A DNA stretch of 64,000 nucleotides, taken from CAXSEF01 sp964236585 (GTDB lineage Bacteria > Pseudomonadota > Alphaproteobacteria > Acetobacterales > Acetobacteraceae). Of the stretch, positions 50,880 to 60,600 are shown piece by piece. Numbering within the stretch: the first letter of the stretch is position 1; the number at the start of each line of letters is the position of its first letter. The position numbers and the translations under genes were made by a program. The stretch is from the NCBI GenBank assembly GCA_964236585.1, contig CAXSFE010000003.1:1-64000 (forward strand), given 5' to 3'. The notes under the pieces were generated by a model. That model was not told the origin of the DNA. It did not search any database and saw only the letters and a program-made list of their open reading frames with translations.

Positions 50880-52010
50880 ATGCCACACGCACCCAGGAGC
50901 CCGGCCGCGGCCGCCGCCCTCGTCCTTGCCCTCGCCCCCGCCGCGCCTGCCCTCGCCGCGCAGCCCGCCCCGATCACCCTGTCCGAGACCGGCTCCACCC
51001 TGTTCCTGCCGGTGTTCAAGGCCTGGGCGGACGGCTACCCCGCCGCCCACCCCGGCGTGACCGTCACCACCGACGGCTCCGGCTCGGCCCGCGGCATCGC
51101 CGCCGCCATCGACGGCAGCGTCCGCATCGGCGCGTCCGACGCCTACCTGCAGGACGACGAGGCCGAACGCCACCCCGGCATCCTCAACGTCGCCATGGCG
51201 ATCTCCGCGCAGCTCGTCGCCTACAACGTGCCCGGCCTCGCACAGCCCCTGCGCCTCGACGGCCCCACGCTGGCCGGCATCTACGCCGGCCGCATCCGCG
51301 CCTGGGACGACCCCGCGATCGGCGCGATCAACCCGGGCGCCAGCCTGCCGCACCACGACATCGTTCCGGTGCGCCGCGCCGACGGCTCCGGCGACACCTT
51401 CGTCTTCACCCAGTACCTGTCCTTCGCGACGTCCAGCCCCGCGGCCGTCGGCTTCTTCACCAGCGCCGCCTCCTGGGCCACCAGCCCAGGCTACGGCACC
51501 ACCATCGACTGGCCGCGCGTCGACGCCGAGCAGTCCGCCACCGGCAACCAGGGCGTCCTCGACCTGCTGCAGCACACCCCGTACAGCCTCGGCTATCTCG
51601 GCATCACCTTCGAGGACCAGGCCGCCCAGGCCAGGCTCGGCACCGCGATGCTGCGCAGCTACTCCGGCGAGTTCCTCGCCCCCTCCGGCGAGACCATCGC
51701 CGCCGCCGCCGAGTCCCTCACCCCCCGCACCCCCGCCGACGAGCGCCTGAGCCTCGTCAACGCCCCCGGCGCCAACTGCTACCCGCTCATCAACTACGAA
51801 TACGCCCTCGTCTCGACCACGCAGCCCAACGCCGCCACCGCGGCCGCCCTGCGCAGCTTCCTGCTCTGGGCCGTGGCGCCGGACGAGGACAACGCGCGCG
51901 TGCTGCAGGCCGCCCACCTCCTGCCGCTGCCCGCCCACGTCTGGGTGAGCAGCCACGACCAGATCGAGCGCATCGGCCGCCCGGACCGCCGGACCGCCGC
52001 CACGCCCTGA
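50880..52010 (+). CDS. PstS-like periplasmic phosphate-binding protein
   Basis: A 376-aa protein with a cleavable signal peptide (about 1-26, ending A-L-A-A). The mature part starts with the PstS pattern ITLSETGSTLFLPVFKAW and contains TTDGSGSARGIAAAIDGSV, RIGASDAYL, VRRADGSGDTFVFTQYLS and ATGNQGVLDLLQHTPYSLGYLG, all part of the phosphate-binding cleft. No pstCAB or phoU is next to it; instead it follows an MFS carrier in an apparent two-gene operon. It may bind phosphate for that carrier or act with a distant Pst complex. Confidence 0.85.
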   Translation: MPHAPRSPAAAAALVLALAPAAPALAAQPAPITLSETGSTLFLPVFKAWADGYPAAHPGVTVTTDGSGSARGIAAAIDGSVRIGASDAYLQDDEAERHPGILNVAMAISAQLVAYNVPGLAQPLRLDGPTLAGIYAGRIRAWDDPAIGAINPGASLPHHDIVPVRRADGSGDTFVFTQYLSFATSSPAAVGFFTSAASWATSPGYGTTIDWPRVDAEQSATGNQGVLDLLQHTPYSLGYLGITFEDQAAQARLGTAMLRSYSGEFLAPSGETIAAAAESLTPRTPADERLSLVNAPGANCYPLINYEYALVSTTQPNAATAAALRSFLLWAVAPDEDNARVLQAAHLLPLPAHVWVSSHDQIERIGRPDRRTAATP

Positions 52011-52037
52011 ACCCTGCGGCGCACGACGCCGCGAAGA

Positions 52038-52155
52038 CGGCAGGGTCAAGGCTCCGCCCCGGACCCCGCCAATGCCGGCGCCCCTGGACGCCTCCCTTCA
52101 AGCGAGGCCGATCCAGGGGCGTCGCGCCCGGCGGCTCCGGGCGGAGCCTTGCTGG
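52038..52155. repeat. R-type repeat, degenerate full copy (R17)
   Basis: The layout of a full copy is recognisable, but stems are eroded (AAGGC-TCC-GCC, GCCAATGCCGGCGCC), the centre is CTTCAAG, and the right side reads CCAGGGGC-GTC-GCGCCCGG then a broken GGC-GGA-GCC ending CCTTGC. It appears older than the other copies. Confidence 0.7.
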
Positions 52156-52282
52156 CCGACGGGTCGACGAACCGGGTCGTTGCGACAGGCCACGCCGCCG
52201 ATCCCGACCCCCTCGCCACCGCGCCCACGCAACCTCGCCCCCGCCCGCGCGTCCGGGGCAGGGCAGGGGAGACACCGCCACC

Positions 52283-52759
52283 GTGACCGCCACCACCGCG
52301 CCACCGACCGACTGGAAGCACCACGGCGTCAAGGTCGTCCCCGCCGACACCCTGGATCACAACACCCCGTCCGGCCCCGGCATGGACCGCGCCGCCGCCA
52401 TCAACCTCGCCCGCGTCGGCGCGCAGAAGCTGTGGGCCGGCACCGTCCGCATCGACCCCGACGCGAAGACCGGCGCGCACCACCACGGCGCCCTGGAGAG
52501 CGTGATCTACGTCCTGCGCGGCCGCGCCCGCATGCGCTGGGGCGAGTCCCTCGAATACGTCGCCGAGGCCGGCCCGGGCGACTTCATCTTCATCCCCGCC
52601 TACGTCCCCCACCAGGAGATCAACGCCTCGACGTCCGATACCCTGGAATGCGTCCTGGTGCGCAGCGACAACGAGGCCACCGTTATCAACCTCGACATCG
52701 AGCCGGTGGAGAAACCCGAGACAGTCCACTGGATCGACCCGACCCACCGCCACCCCTGA
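52283..52759 (+). CDS. Cupin-domain protein
   Basis: A 158-aa single-domain cupin (RmlC-like beta-barrel). Motif 1 is seen in GAHHHGALESVIYVLRG and motif 2 in GPGDFIFIPAYVPHQEIN, giving the usual His/Glu metal set. The start is a GTG with CAGGGGA upstream. Role unknown; an enzyme or small-molecule-binding function cannot be chosen. It stands alone. Confidence 0.83.
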   Translation: MTATTAPPTDWKHHGVKVVPADTLDHNTPSGPGMDRAAAINLARVGAQKLWAGTVRIDPDAKTGAHHHGALESVIYVLRGRARMRWGESLEYVAEAGPGDFIFIPAYVPHQEINASTSDTLECVLVRSDNEATVINLDIEPVEKPETVHWIDPTHRHP

Positions 52760-53081
52760 GCCGCCCGGCCCGCCCCGGGCCGCACCCGAGCAGCCCGCGG
52801 GCCGGCGTGAACAGCACGCGGCCACCTCACCCGCCGGACCGATCGCCAGCACAGCCGCGGCAAACCGGAACGTACGAGACCGGTCAGCCGTCTAACGTTC
52901 TATAAACAGAACGACACATTCGCAAAATAGCCGCCCAGTCCCGGCCGCGCATTAACATGCATCATGAACCCAACAGTCTAATTAATATTACAATCTATGC
53001 TTTATTCCGCATGAACATTGCGTTGCAAAGGGAATCAGCAACGATCATGTTTCAAAAAAGCATAGAGGAAGGATAAACCGG
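52760..53081. other. AT-rich leader before the 101-aa gene
   Basis: The second half (from about 52890) is very AT-rich for this genome and ends in a strong RBS. It contains the near-palindrome GTTCTATAAACAGAAC (52897-52912, 5-bp perfect outer arms). No gene is seen. It is probably the promoter region of the gene at 53082. Confidence 0.6.
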
Positions 53082-53387
53082 ATGAGCAACCAACTCAGCT
53101 CGCCGACCTTTTCCGTGGGTTTCCCGCCCGAGCAGGGGTTGTCCGCAAGACAGCTGGTGTACCGCCTGGCCGCCCATTCCGACCGCCGCCTGGAGATCAG
53201 GGGCCGTTTCGAGGGCGGCTGGATACTATGGGTATCTCTGTCCGGCCACACAACGATGTCGGCCACGTCGATCTCCAGCTTCCACCACGACTTCGACGCG
53301 GCGCTCGACCACATCTCCTCGCAGATCGTGGAACGAAACTTCTTCTCCGCGGCGGACTGCTCGATGAGCCACGAATACGCCGCGTAG
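53082..53387 (+). CDS. Small protein of unknown function
   Basis: A 101-aa soluble protein, not recognised. It has no membrane segment or signal. It opens MSNQLSSPTFSVGFPPEQGL, has a basic stretch (RLAAHSDRRLEIRGRF) and a Ser/His-rich second half (ISSFHHDFDAALDHISSQIV). AGGAAGGA lies about 10 nt before the ATG. The long AT-rich leader and a different codon flavour from its neighbours suggest a horizontally acquired or strongly regulated gene. Confidence 0.65.
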   Translation: MSNQLSSPTFSVGFPPEQGLSARQLVYRLAAHSDRRLEIRGRFEGGWILWVSLSGHTTMSATSISSFHHDFDAALDHISSQIVERNFFSAADCSMSHEYAA

Positions 53388-53616
53388 CCTGCCTGACGAA
53401 CTACCCGCCGAACCGGGATCTCCGGTCCGCCTGCCCGCCGGTCATCGCTGCAGACCACCATGACCCCCCGCCCCACCCACGACGGCGGCCTCCAGCGCCG
53501 CCCCGCCTTCCCGGCCACGCTCCTGGCCCCCGATGCCGTTCGCGCCGCCGGCCGCACCGAAACCCTTCGCGTCTCCCGTGTCCCTGACGCCGCCCCCGCG
53601 GCTGGAGGCCTCCCGC

Positions 53617-54789
53617 ATGGCTGAAGACCTGCAGATCAAGTTCGGCTACCCGGGCAACAGCTTCGCCTACCAGGGCACCGGCTGGTCGATCCGCGAACCG
53701 GACGGCGTGTGGATGCTGGACGGCGAGAGCACGCTGATCGTGCCCCGCCCCAAGCAGCCCGGCGACTACCTGATGGAGTTCGACCTGGAAGGCCTGCTCG
53801 CCCCGGGCCGCGAGTTCCAGCGCCTGTCGGTGCGCGTGAACGGCGTGTGCGTCGCCAACCAAGTGGTGCGCGGCCGCGCCCTGGTGCAGTGCTGGGTGCC
53901 CTGGTCGGTGCTGGGCGGCCCGATGAAGAGCGTCGTCATCCTCTCGCACCCCGACGCCTGGTCGCCCGCAGAGGGCAGGGACGAGGGCGACGGCGACCCG
54001 CGCGTGCTCTCGCTTTACGCCCGCACCATCCGCATGTCGCTGCTCACCGAGCGCGCCTGGGTCGCCGACCACCTCCGCCCCGAGGACGAGGCCGAGCTCG
54101 AGGCGATTATCGCCCGCCAGCAGAGCCAGGACGGCCAGACCATGCACGCCCTGGTGCTCGAGTTTGAGAGCCTCGGCTCGAACTGCGAGCTCGGCATGGT
54201 GCAGCGCAACCACCACGCCGAGCCCCTCGGCCTGTTCCGCTTCAGCTACACGCCGCTCGACGGCCTGATCGCCGCGCTGGAGGGCGACTACCGCACCGCC
54301 AGCTTCGCCGACAGCACCTCGCTCGTCCTCAACCCCGAAACCCGCGAGTACGAGCTGGTGGACCGCGTCCATGGCTTTGAATGGCACACCTGGAAATACG
54401 AGGGCCAGGTCGACCCGGAGGCGTTGGCGGGCCAGGAGCTGGTGCGCCTGCCCTACCTGGTGCGCCGCTTCTACGAGACGCTCGAGGACGGCGAGAAGAT
54501 CCTCGTGCTGCGCGACGACCAGAGCCCCACCGATCCGGCCAGGATCGCGCGCCTGCTGGCCGCGCTGCGCCGCCACGGCGACATCACCCTGCTCTGGATC
54601 GGCGTCGCCGGCGACGCGCACGCCGTGGGCGACGTCGAGTGGGCCGGCGACAACCTGATGCGCGGCTGGATCGACCGCCTGACCCGCCGCTACAACGCCG
54701 TCGATGCCTCCATGGCCGCCTGGGGCGTGATCTGCCAGCGCGCGCACCGCTTGCGGGAGACGGCGGGCGCCGCCAGGCAGGCCGCCTGA
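53617..54789 (+). CDS. DUF1796-type putative cysteine peptidase with extra N-terminal domain
   Basis: A 390-aa protein. Residues about 185-370 match the DUF1796 (papain-like, predicted) family: the diagnostic block FESLGSNCELG with putative catalytic Cys190, then GLFRFSYTPLDGLIAAL, and later a His-containing HGFEWHTW segment. Residues 1-180 form a separate, beta-rich domain with GVWMLDGESTLIV and VNGVCVANQVVRG, seemingly a jelly-roll or carbohydrate-binding-like fold. The ATG at 53617 has CTGGAGG upstream. In other bacteria DUF1796 proteins occur near surface-polysaccharide genes. Activity is not demonstrated. Confidence 0.78.
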   Translation: MAEDLQIKFGYPGNSFAYQGTGWSIREPDGVWMLDGESTLIVPRPKQPGDYLMEFDLEGLLAPGREFQRLSVRVNGVCVANQVVRGRALVQCWVPWSVLGGPMKSVVILSHPDAWSPAEGRDEGDGDPRVLSLYARTIRMSLLTERAWVADHLRPEDEAELEAIIARQQSQDGQTMHALVLEFESLGSNCELGMVQRNHHAEPLGLFRFSYTPLDGLIAALEGDYRTASFADSTSLVLNPETREYELVDRVHGFEWHTWKYEGQVDPEALAGQELVRLPYLVRRFYETLEDGEKILVLRDDQSPTDPARIARLLAALRRHGDITLLWIGVAGDAHAVGDVEWAGDNLMRGWIDRLTRRYNAVDASMAAWGVICQRAHRLRETAGAARQAA

Positions 54790-54805
54790 TACGAACGGCA
54801 CGATC

Positions 54806-54940
54806 GAAGGCAAGGCCAGGGGCTCTGCCCCTGGACCCCGCCAAAGGCCGAGCCTTTGGAAACCAATCCTTAAGTAATGCCGGTCCAGGGGCGGCTCGCC
54901 CCTGGCGGGTCTGGGCAGAGCCCAGCCTTGTGCTTGCCTG
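54806..54940. repeat. R-type mosaic palindromic repeat, full copy (R18)
   Basis: Left half CCAGGGGC-TCT-GCCCCTGG plus CCAAAGGC-CGA-GCCTTTGG; CTTAAG; right half CCAGGGGC-GGCTC-GCCCCTGG plus TGGGC-AGA-GCCCA. Left end GAAGGCAAGG, right end CCTTGTGCTTGCC. Confidence 0.92.
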
Positions 54941-55077
54941 CTTGCCGCCAGCACCCGGACCCCCCCGGCATGACCCCCCGCGCTTGAGCCCCCCGCGCGA
55001 GGCGGGCACTGTGTCCCGCACGCGGCCCGGCAACGCCGCAGCCGGTGCGCCGTCCCCAGTGCCCAAGGACCCCGCCC

Positions 55078-56058
55078 ATGGACCACGTCTCCCTCGGCCG
55101 CAGCGGCCTCAAGGTCTCCCGCCTCTGCCTCGGCTGCATGACCTACGGCGACCCCTCGCGCGGCTCCCACGAGTGGACCCTGAACGAGGAGGCGAGCCGC
55201 CCCTTCATCCGCGACGCCCTGGAGCAGGGCATCACCTTCTTCGACACCGCCAACGTCTACTCCGCCGGCTCGTCGGAGGAGATCCTCGGCCGCGCCCTCC
55301 GCGACTTCGCCCGCCGCGACGACCTGGTCGTCGCCACCAAGGTCCACGGCGCCATGGGCGAGGGCGCCAACGACCGCGGCCTGTCCCGCAAGGCCATCCT
55401 CGCGGAGATCGATAATTCCCTCCGACGCCTCGGCATGGACTACGTCGACCTCTACCAGATCCACCGCTTCGACCCGCACACCCCCATCAAGGAAACCCTG
55501 GAAGCGCTCCACGACGTCGTGAAGTCCGGCAAGGCCCGCTACATCGGCGCCTCCTCGATGCACGCCTGGCAGTTCGCCACCATGCTGCACACCTCGACCC
55601 GCCACGGCTGGACCCGCTTCGTCTCCATGCAGAACCACCTCAACCTGCTCTACCGCGAGGAGGAGCGCGAGATGATGGCGCTGTGCCTGCACGAGGGCAT
55701 CGGCGTGATCCCCTGGAGCCCGCTCGCCCGCGGCCGCCTTGCCCGCGCGTCCGACGCCGCCGCCACCGACCGCGCCAACACCGACGCCTTCCAGCGCACC
55801 CTCTACGACGCCACCGAGGCCGCCGACGCCCGCGTCATCGACGCGGTGGGCCAGGTCGCCGCCGACCGCGCCATCCCCCGCGCCCAGGTCGCCCTCGCCT
55901 GGCTCCTCGCCCGCCCGGGTGTCACCGCGCCCATCGTCGGCGCCTCCAAGCCCCGCCACCTCGCCGACGCGGTCGCCGCGCTCTCGATCACCCTCACCGA
56001 GGACGAGACCCGCCGGCTGGAGGAACACTACGTCCCGCACGCGGTCGCTGGGTTCTAG
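55078..56058 (+). CDS. Aldo/keto reductase
   Basis: A 326-aa NADPH-dependent (beta/alpha)8 oxidoreductase. The catalytic tetrad is present: Asp56 and Tyr61 (FDTANVYS), Lys88 (ATKVHG) and His129 (YQIHRFD). The C-terminal cofactor block PIVGASKPRHLADAV is standard. It resembles YajO/YghZ-type reductases of aldehydes and ketones. The ATG follows CAAGGA. Its stop TAG is fused directly to the end of repeat R19. Confidence 0.92.
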   Translation: MDHVSLGRSGLKVSRLCLGCMTYGDPSRGSHEWTLNEEASRPFIRDALEQGITFFDTANVYSAGSSEEILGRALRDFARRDDLVVATKVHGAMGEGANDRGLSRKAILAEIDNSLRRLGMDYVDLYQIHRFDPHTPIKETLEALHDVVKSGKARYIGASSMHAWQFATMLHTSTRHGWTRFVSMQNHLNLLYREEEREMMALCLHEGIGVIPWSPLARGRLARASDAAATDRANTDAFQRTLYDATEAADARVIDAVGQVAADRAIPRAQVALAWLLARPGVTAPIVGASKPRHLADAVAALSITLTEDETRRLEEHYVPHAVAGF

Positions 56059-56189
56059 GAAGCAAGTAAGGTTGAGGCTCTGCCTCAAACTCCGCCAAAG
56101 GCAAGCCTTTGGAATCCACTACTTGAGTCAATCGGTTTCCAAAGGCTTGCCTTTGGCAGGGTCCAGGGGCAGAGCCCCTGGCCTTACTT
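56059..56189. repeat. R-type mosaic palindromic repeat, full copy (R19)
   Basis: Left half TTGAGGC-TCT-GCCTCAA plus CCAAAGGC-AA-GCCTTTGG; centre CTTGAG; right half CCAAAGGC-TT-GCCTTTGG plus CCAGGGGC-AGA-GCCCCTGG. Left end GAAGCAAGTAAGG begins right after the aldo/keto reductase stop; right end CCTTACTTC contains the stop codon of the opposite gene. Confidence 0.92.
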
Positions 56190-57608
56190 CTTGTCCGCCG
56201 GCTTCTCCTGTGCCACCGCCACCTTCATCCCGTCGGCCGACAGCACCGGCGGGTTGAGGATCAGCTGCTCCCCCGCCTTGAGCCCCGCCTGCACCTCGAC
56301 CTGCGCCCCGTCGTCCGCCAGCACGTCCAGCTTGCGCATCCGCAGCACGCCGTTGTCGAACACCGCCGCGTTCAGCCCGTCCTTGCTGAAGATCACCGCC
56401 TCCGACGGCACCAGCGCCACCGGCGACCCGCGCGGCACGTCCAGATGCACGATCCCGTACAGCCCCGCCGCCAGCGCCCCGTCGCGGTTGTCCACGTCCA
56501 CCTCGGTCAGCAGCGTGCGCGTCCCCGCCTGCAGCGTGCCGGCGTTGCGCGCCACCTTGCCGTGGAACTCGTGCCCCGGCAGCTCCGGCACGGTCACCAT
56601 CGCGTCCTCCCCGTCGTGCAACGCGAAGTAGTCCTCCTGCGGCACGTACACCTGCACGCGCAGCACGTCCGAGCGCGCGATCGAGAACAGCTCCGTCCCG
56701 CTCGACGCGTTCGCCACCACCAGCGACCCCACGTCGACGTCGCGCGCGGTGATCACCCCGTCGAACGGCGCGGTGATCCTCTCGAAATCCACGAGCTGCT
56801 TGAGCTGGCGCACCGCCGCCGCTTGCGCCTCGATGTTCGCCTTCGCCACCCCCACGCCCGCGTTGCTGGCATCCAGGCTCGACTTGTCGGTGTCGCCCTG
56901 CTGGCGCGAGCTCCACCCGTTCCTCACCAGGTCCGCCGTCCGCTGCTGCGTGATCCCCGCGAGCTTCTGGTTCGCCGTCGCCTGCGCATACGCGGCCGCG
57001 GTCTGCGCGAGCTGCGCCTGCGCCTGCGCATACTGCTGGTCCACCTCCGGCGCCGCGATCACCGCCAGCACGTCGCCCGCATGCACCTTGCTGCCGATGT
57101 CCACGTTCCGCTTGGCCACGTACCCGGTCGAGCGCGCGTACAGCGTCGCCGCGTCGAACGCCTGCATGTTGCCCGGCAGCTCGATGCGGTGCGTCCCCTC
57201 CAGCACCTTGACCGCCGCCACCCGGACCTGCGGCACCGCGTCGTTCTGCTGCGCCAGCGCCTTCGCCGCGTTCGAGCTGGTCGCCGACCGGCTCCAGGCG
57301 CCATACCCCACCAGCAGCCCGACGCCCACCAGCGCCCCGATCCCCAGCACCAGCGCCAGCCGCCCGCGCCGCCGGTCCAGCCCGGGATCCGGCTCCGCCG
57401 GCCTCTTCGCCGGCGCGTCCCCGGGCTCGGCCTGCGGCGCCGCCTCCCGCCTCGACCGGACCGTCCCGTCCGCAACCGTCCCGTCGACAGCCGCCCCGTC
57501 CGCGGCCCTGCCCGAACCGGGTGCGGCGCCCGCCTCGCTCCTCCCGCCCGAGGCGCTCTGCTTCGCCTCGGGCCCGCCAGCGCCAGGCGGCGTGGAGATC
57601 TGGTTCAT
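56184..57608 (-). CDS. RND efflux periplasmic adaptor (membrane fusion protein)
   Basis: A 474-aa HlyD/MexA-type adaptor. Residues 1-77 are a charged, Ala/Pro-rich cytoplasmic tail, longer than usual. Residues about 78-102 form a membrane helix (GRLALVLGIGALVGVGLLVG). Then come the lipoyl half-motif (GSKVHAGDVLAVI), an alpha-hairpin (about 205-275), the second lipoyl half (FERITAPFDGVITARDVDVG) and the beta-barrel. The ATG has GAGGGGAG upstream and overlaps the permease stop (ATGA), so the order is permease first, adaptor second, the reverse of the common order. Its TAA stop lies in the end of R19. No outer-membrane channel gene is near. Confidence 0.92.
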   Translation of the reverse strand: MNQISTPPGAGGPEAKQSASGGRSEAGAAPGSGRAADGAAVDGTVADGTVRSRREAAPQAEPGDAPAKRPAEPDPGLDRRRGRLALVLGIGALVGVGLLVGYGAWSRSATSSNAAKALAQQNDAVPQVRVAAVKVLEGTHRIELPGNMQAFDAATLYARSTGYVAKRNVDIGSKVHAGDVLAVIAAPEVDQQYAQAQAQLAQTAAAYAQATANQKLAGITQQRTADLVRNGWSSRQQGDTDKSSLDASNAGVGVAKANIEAQAAAVRQLKQLVDFERITAPFDGVITARDVDVGSLVVANASSGTELFSIARSDVLRVQVYVPQEDYFALHDGEDAMVTVPELPGHEFHGKVARNAGTLQAGTRTLLTEVDVDNRDGALAAGLYGIVHLDVPRGSPVALVPSEAVIFSKDGLNAAVFDNGVLRMRKLDVLADDGAQVEVQAGLKAGEQLILNPPVLSADGMKVAVAQEKPADKK

Positions 57609-60600
57609 GCTGGACTCCCCTCATGCGCAAGCCGTGACGACGGGGTACCCGCCTTGACGCGCTCGAATCGCCCGATGACGGAATACAGGTATGGCACGAA
57701 CAGCAGCGTCGTCATCGTCCCCACCAGCACCCCCCCGATCACCGCGCGCGCCAGCACCGAGTTCTGCTCCTCGCCGGGCCCCCCGATCGCCATCGGCACC
57801 ATGCCAACCATCATCGCCGCCGCCGTCATCAGCACCGGCCGCAGCCGCGTCGTCCCTGCGGACAGCGCCGCCTCCGAGGCGCTCATCCCCGTCTCCCGCT
57901 GCTCGCGGGCAAAGGTCACCAGCAGGATCGAGTTCGCCGACGCGACGCCCACCGACATGATCGCACCCATCAGCGACGGCACGCTGAACGTCGTCCCGGT
58001 GACATAGAGCAGCAGCACGATCCCGCTCCCCGCCCCCGGCAGCGCCAGGATCACCGCCAGCGGGTCGAGGAAGCTCTGGTAGTTCACCACCATCAGCATG
58101 TAGACGAACACCGCCGCGAACAGCAGCCCGAGCGTGAGGTTGGCGAACGCCTCGTTCATGCTGCCGATCTGCCCCGTCACCAGGATCTTGTTGCCCGCCG
58201 GCATCTGCGCCTGCATCCCGTCGACGACCTTCTGCACGTCCGCCGCAACGCTCCCCAGGTCGCGGTCCTGCACGCTGCCGTAGACGTCGTAGACCGCCTG
58301 GATGTTGGTCTGGTTGAACACCGACTGCACCGGCACCCGCTTGAAGCTCGCGACGTTGCCGAACAGCCCCGGCACGATCGTCCCGTTGGTGCTGGAGCTG
58401 GTGATCGGCGTGTTGTTCAGGTCGTTGATGTCGGTGATGCGGTACTCCGGTGTCTGCACCGCGAGGAAGTACGGGATCCCGTTCGCAGGATCGGTCCAGA
58501 AGTTGGGCGAAACCTGCTCGGACGAGCTGAGGCTGATGTTGAGGTCGTTGGCCACCTGGTTGACCGTGAGCCCGAGCTCCTGCGCCCGCGTCCGGTCGAC
58601 GGTGTAGTAGAGCTGCGGCGCGTCGAGCTCCTGCTGCACGTGCGCGTCCACCAGGCCCTTGACCCCCGACAGCCTGTGCCGCAGCTCGGCCGCCACCTTC
58701 TGGTTGCCCGCCCGGTCCTTGCCCGTCACCCGCACGTCGATCTGCGAGGCCACCCCGAAGTTCAGGATCTGCGTCACCAGGTCCGCCGGCTGGAAGTAGA
58801 ACATCGCGTCCGGGAACGCGCTCGGCAGCGCCGCGCGCAGCGCCCGCACGTACTCCGCCGTCGCCCTGTGCCCCTCGTTGAGCTGCAGCAGGATCTGCCC
58901 GTCGTTGACCCCGATCGTCGTCCCGTCGGTGAACGCCAGGTTGTACAGTCGCTGCGGCAGCCCGATGTTGTCGAGCACCAGCCCCAGGTCCTTGGCCGGG
59001 ATCACCGTCCTGATCTTCTCCTCGATGGCCGCGAAATACTGGCTGGTCCGCTCGATCCGCGTCCGCGCCGGTGCCCTGACGTGAAGCTGGATCAGCCCCG
59101 CGTCCACCGGCGGAAAGAAGTCGGTGCCCACGAACAGGCTCAGGCACCCCGCGGCGCCCACCACCCCCAGCGCCACCAGCGGCGTGATGAAGCTGCGCCG
59201 GATGATCCCCGCCAGCACGAACCCGTAGAAGTCGCGAAACCGGTCGAACCCGCGGTTGAACCTGGCATGCAGGCGCCCGAACCACCCCGGCGTACTGCCG
59301 TCGTGATGGCGCTCGTGCTCGGTGCGCAGCATCAGCCGGATGATGATCGGCGTCAGCGTGCGCGACAGCGCGTACGACGCCAGCATCGCGAACACCACCG
59401 CCATCGCCAGCGGCGTGAACAGGAACCGCGCCGCGCCCTGCAGGAAGAACACCGAGACGAACACGCAGCAGATCGACAGCGTCGAGATCAGCGTCGGCAC
59501 CGCGATCCCTGCCGCCCCCTCCAGCACCGCCTCGTCGAAGTCGCCCCCCTCGTCGAGCAGCCGGTGCGTGTTCTCGATCGTCACCGTCGAATCGTCGACC
59601 AGGATGCCCACCGCCAGCGCCAGCCCGCCCAGCGTCATGGTGTTCAGCGTCTGCCCCAGCGCCGCCAGCACCGTGATCGAGGTCAGGATCGACAGCGGGA
59701 TCGACACCATCACCACCACCGTCGAGCGCCACGACCCCAGGAACACCAGGATCATCAGCGCCGTCAGCCCCGCCGCGATCGCCCCCTCGCGCAGCACGGA
59801 GCTGATCGCGTCGCTCACGAACGTCGACTGGTCGAACAGCAGCGCGATCTTCATGCCCTCCGGCGCCGACTTCTGGATCGCCGGCATCGCCGCCTTCACC
59901 GCCTTGACCACCGACAGCGTCGACGCGTCCCCGTTCTTGATGATCGTCAGCAGCACCGACGCCCGCCCGTCGTCGTGCACCACGTTCTGCTGCACCGCCC
60001 AGCCGTCGCGCACGTGCGCGACATCGCTGAGATAGACCGTCGTGTCGCCCACCTGGCGGATCGGCACCCGGTTCAGCGCCTCGATCGAGCGCGCCGAGCT
60101 GTTGATGCTCACGATGAGCTGCTTGTCGCCCATCTTCGCGTCGCCCGACGGCAGCGTCAGGCTCTGCGCGTTGACCGCCGTGACCACGTCCATCGGCGCC
60201 ACGCCCTTCGCCCGCATCGCGTCGGGGTCCAGGTCCACCATCACCTGCCGGTACTTGCCGCCGTACGGCGTCGGCAGCGTGATCCCCGGGATCGGCGCCA
60301 GCGCCTGCCGCATCTGGTAGATGCCGTAGTCGTAGAGCTGCTGCTGGTTCAGCTTGTCCGAGCTCAGGCTGATCTGCAGCACCGGCACGCTCGACGCGTT
60401 GTACTGCACGATGGTCGGCGGCTGGATCCCCGCCGGCATCAGCGCCCGGATCGAGTTGCTCGCCGACACGATCTGCGCGATCGCCAGGTCCACGTTGACG
60501 TTGGCCTGGAAGTAGATCTTCTCGACCGCGATCCCCTCCAGCGTCTGGCTCTCGATGTTCTTGATGTCGCCGACCGACGAGCTGATCGAGTACTCGCTGT

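Noticed and set aside
52897..52912. LexA (SOS) box before the 101-aa gene
   Set aside because: The near-palindrome GTTCTATAAACAGAAC has GTTC and GAAC 8 nt apart, whereas the alphaproteobacterial LexA site is a GTTC-N7-GTTC direct repeat.
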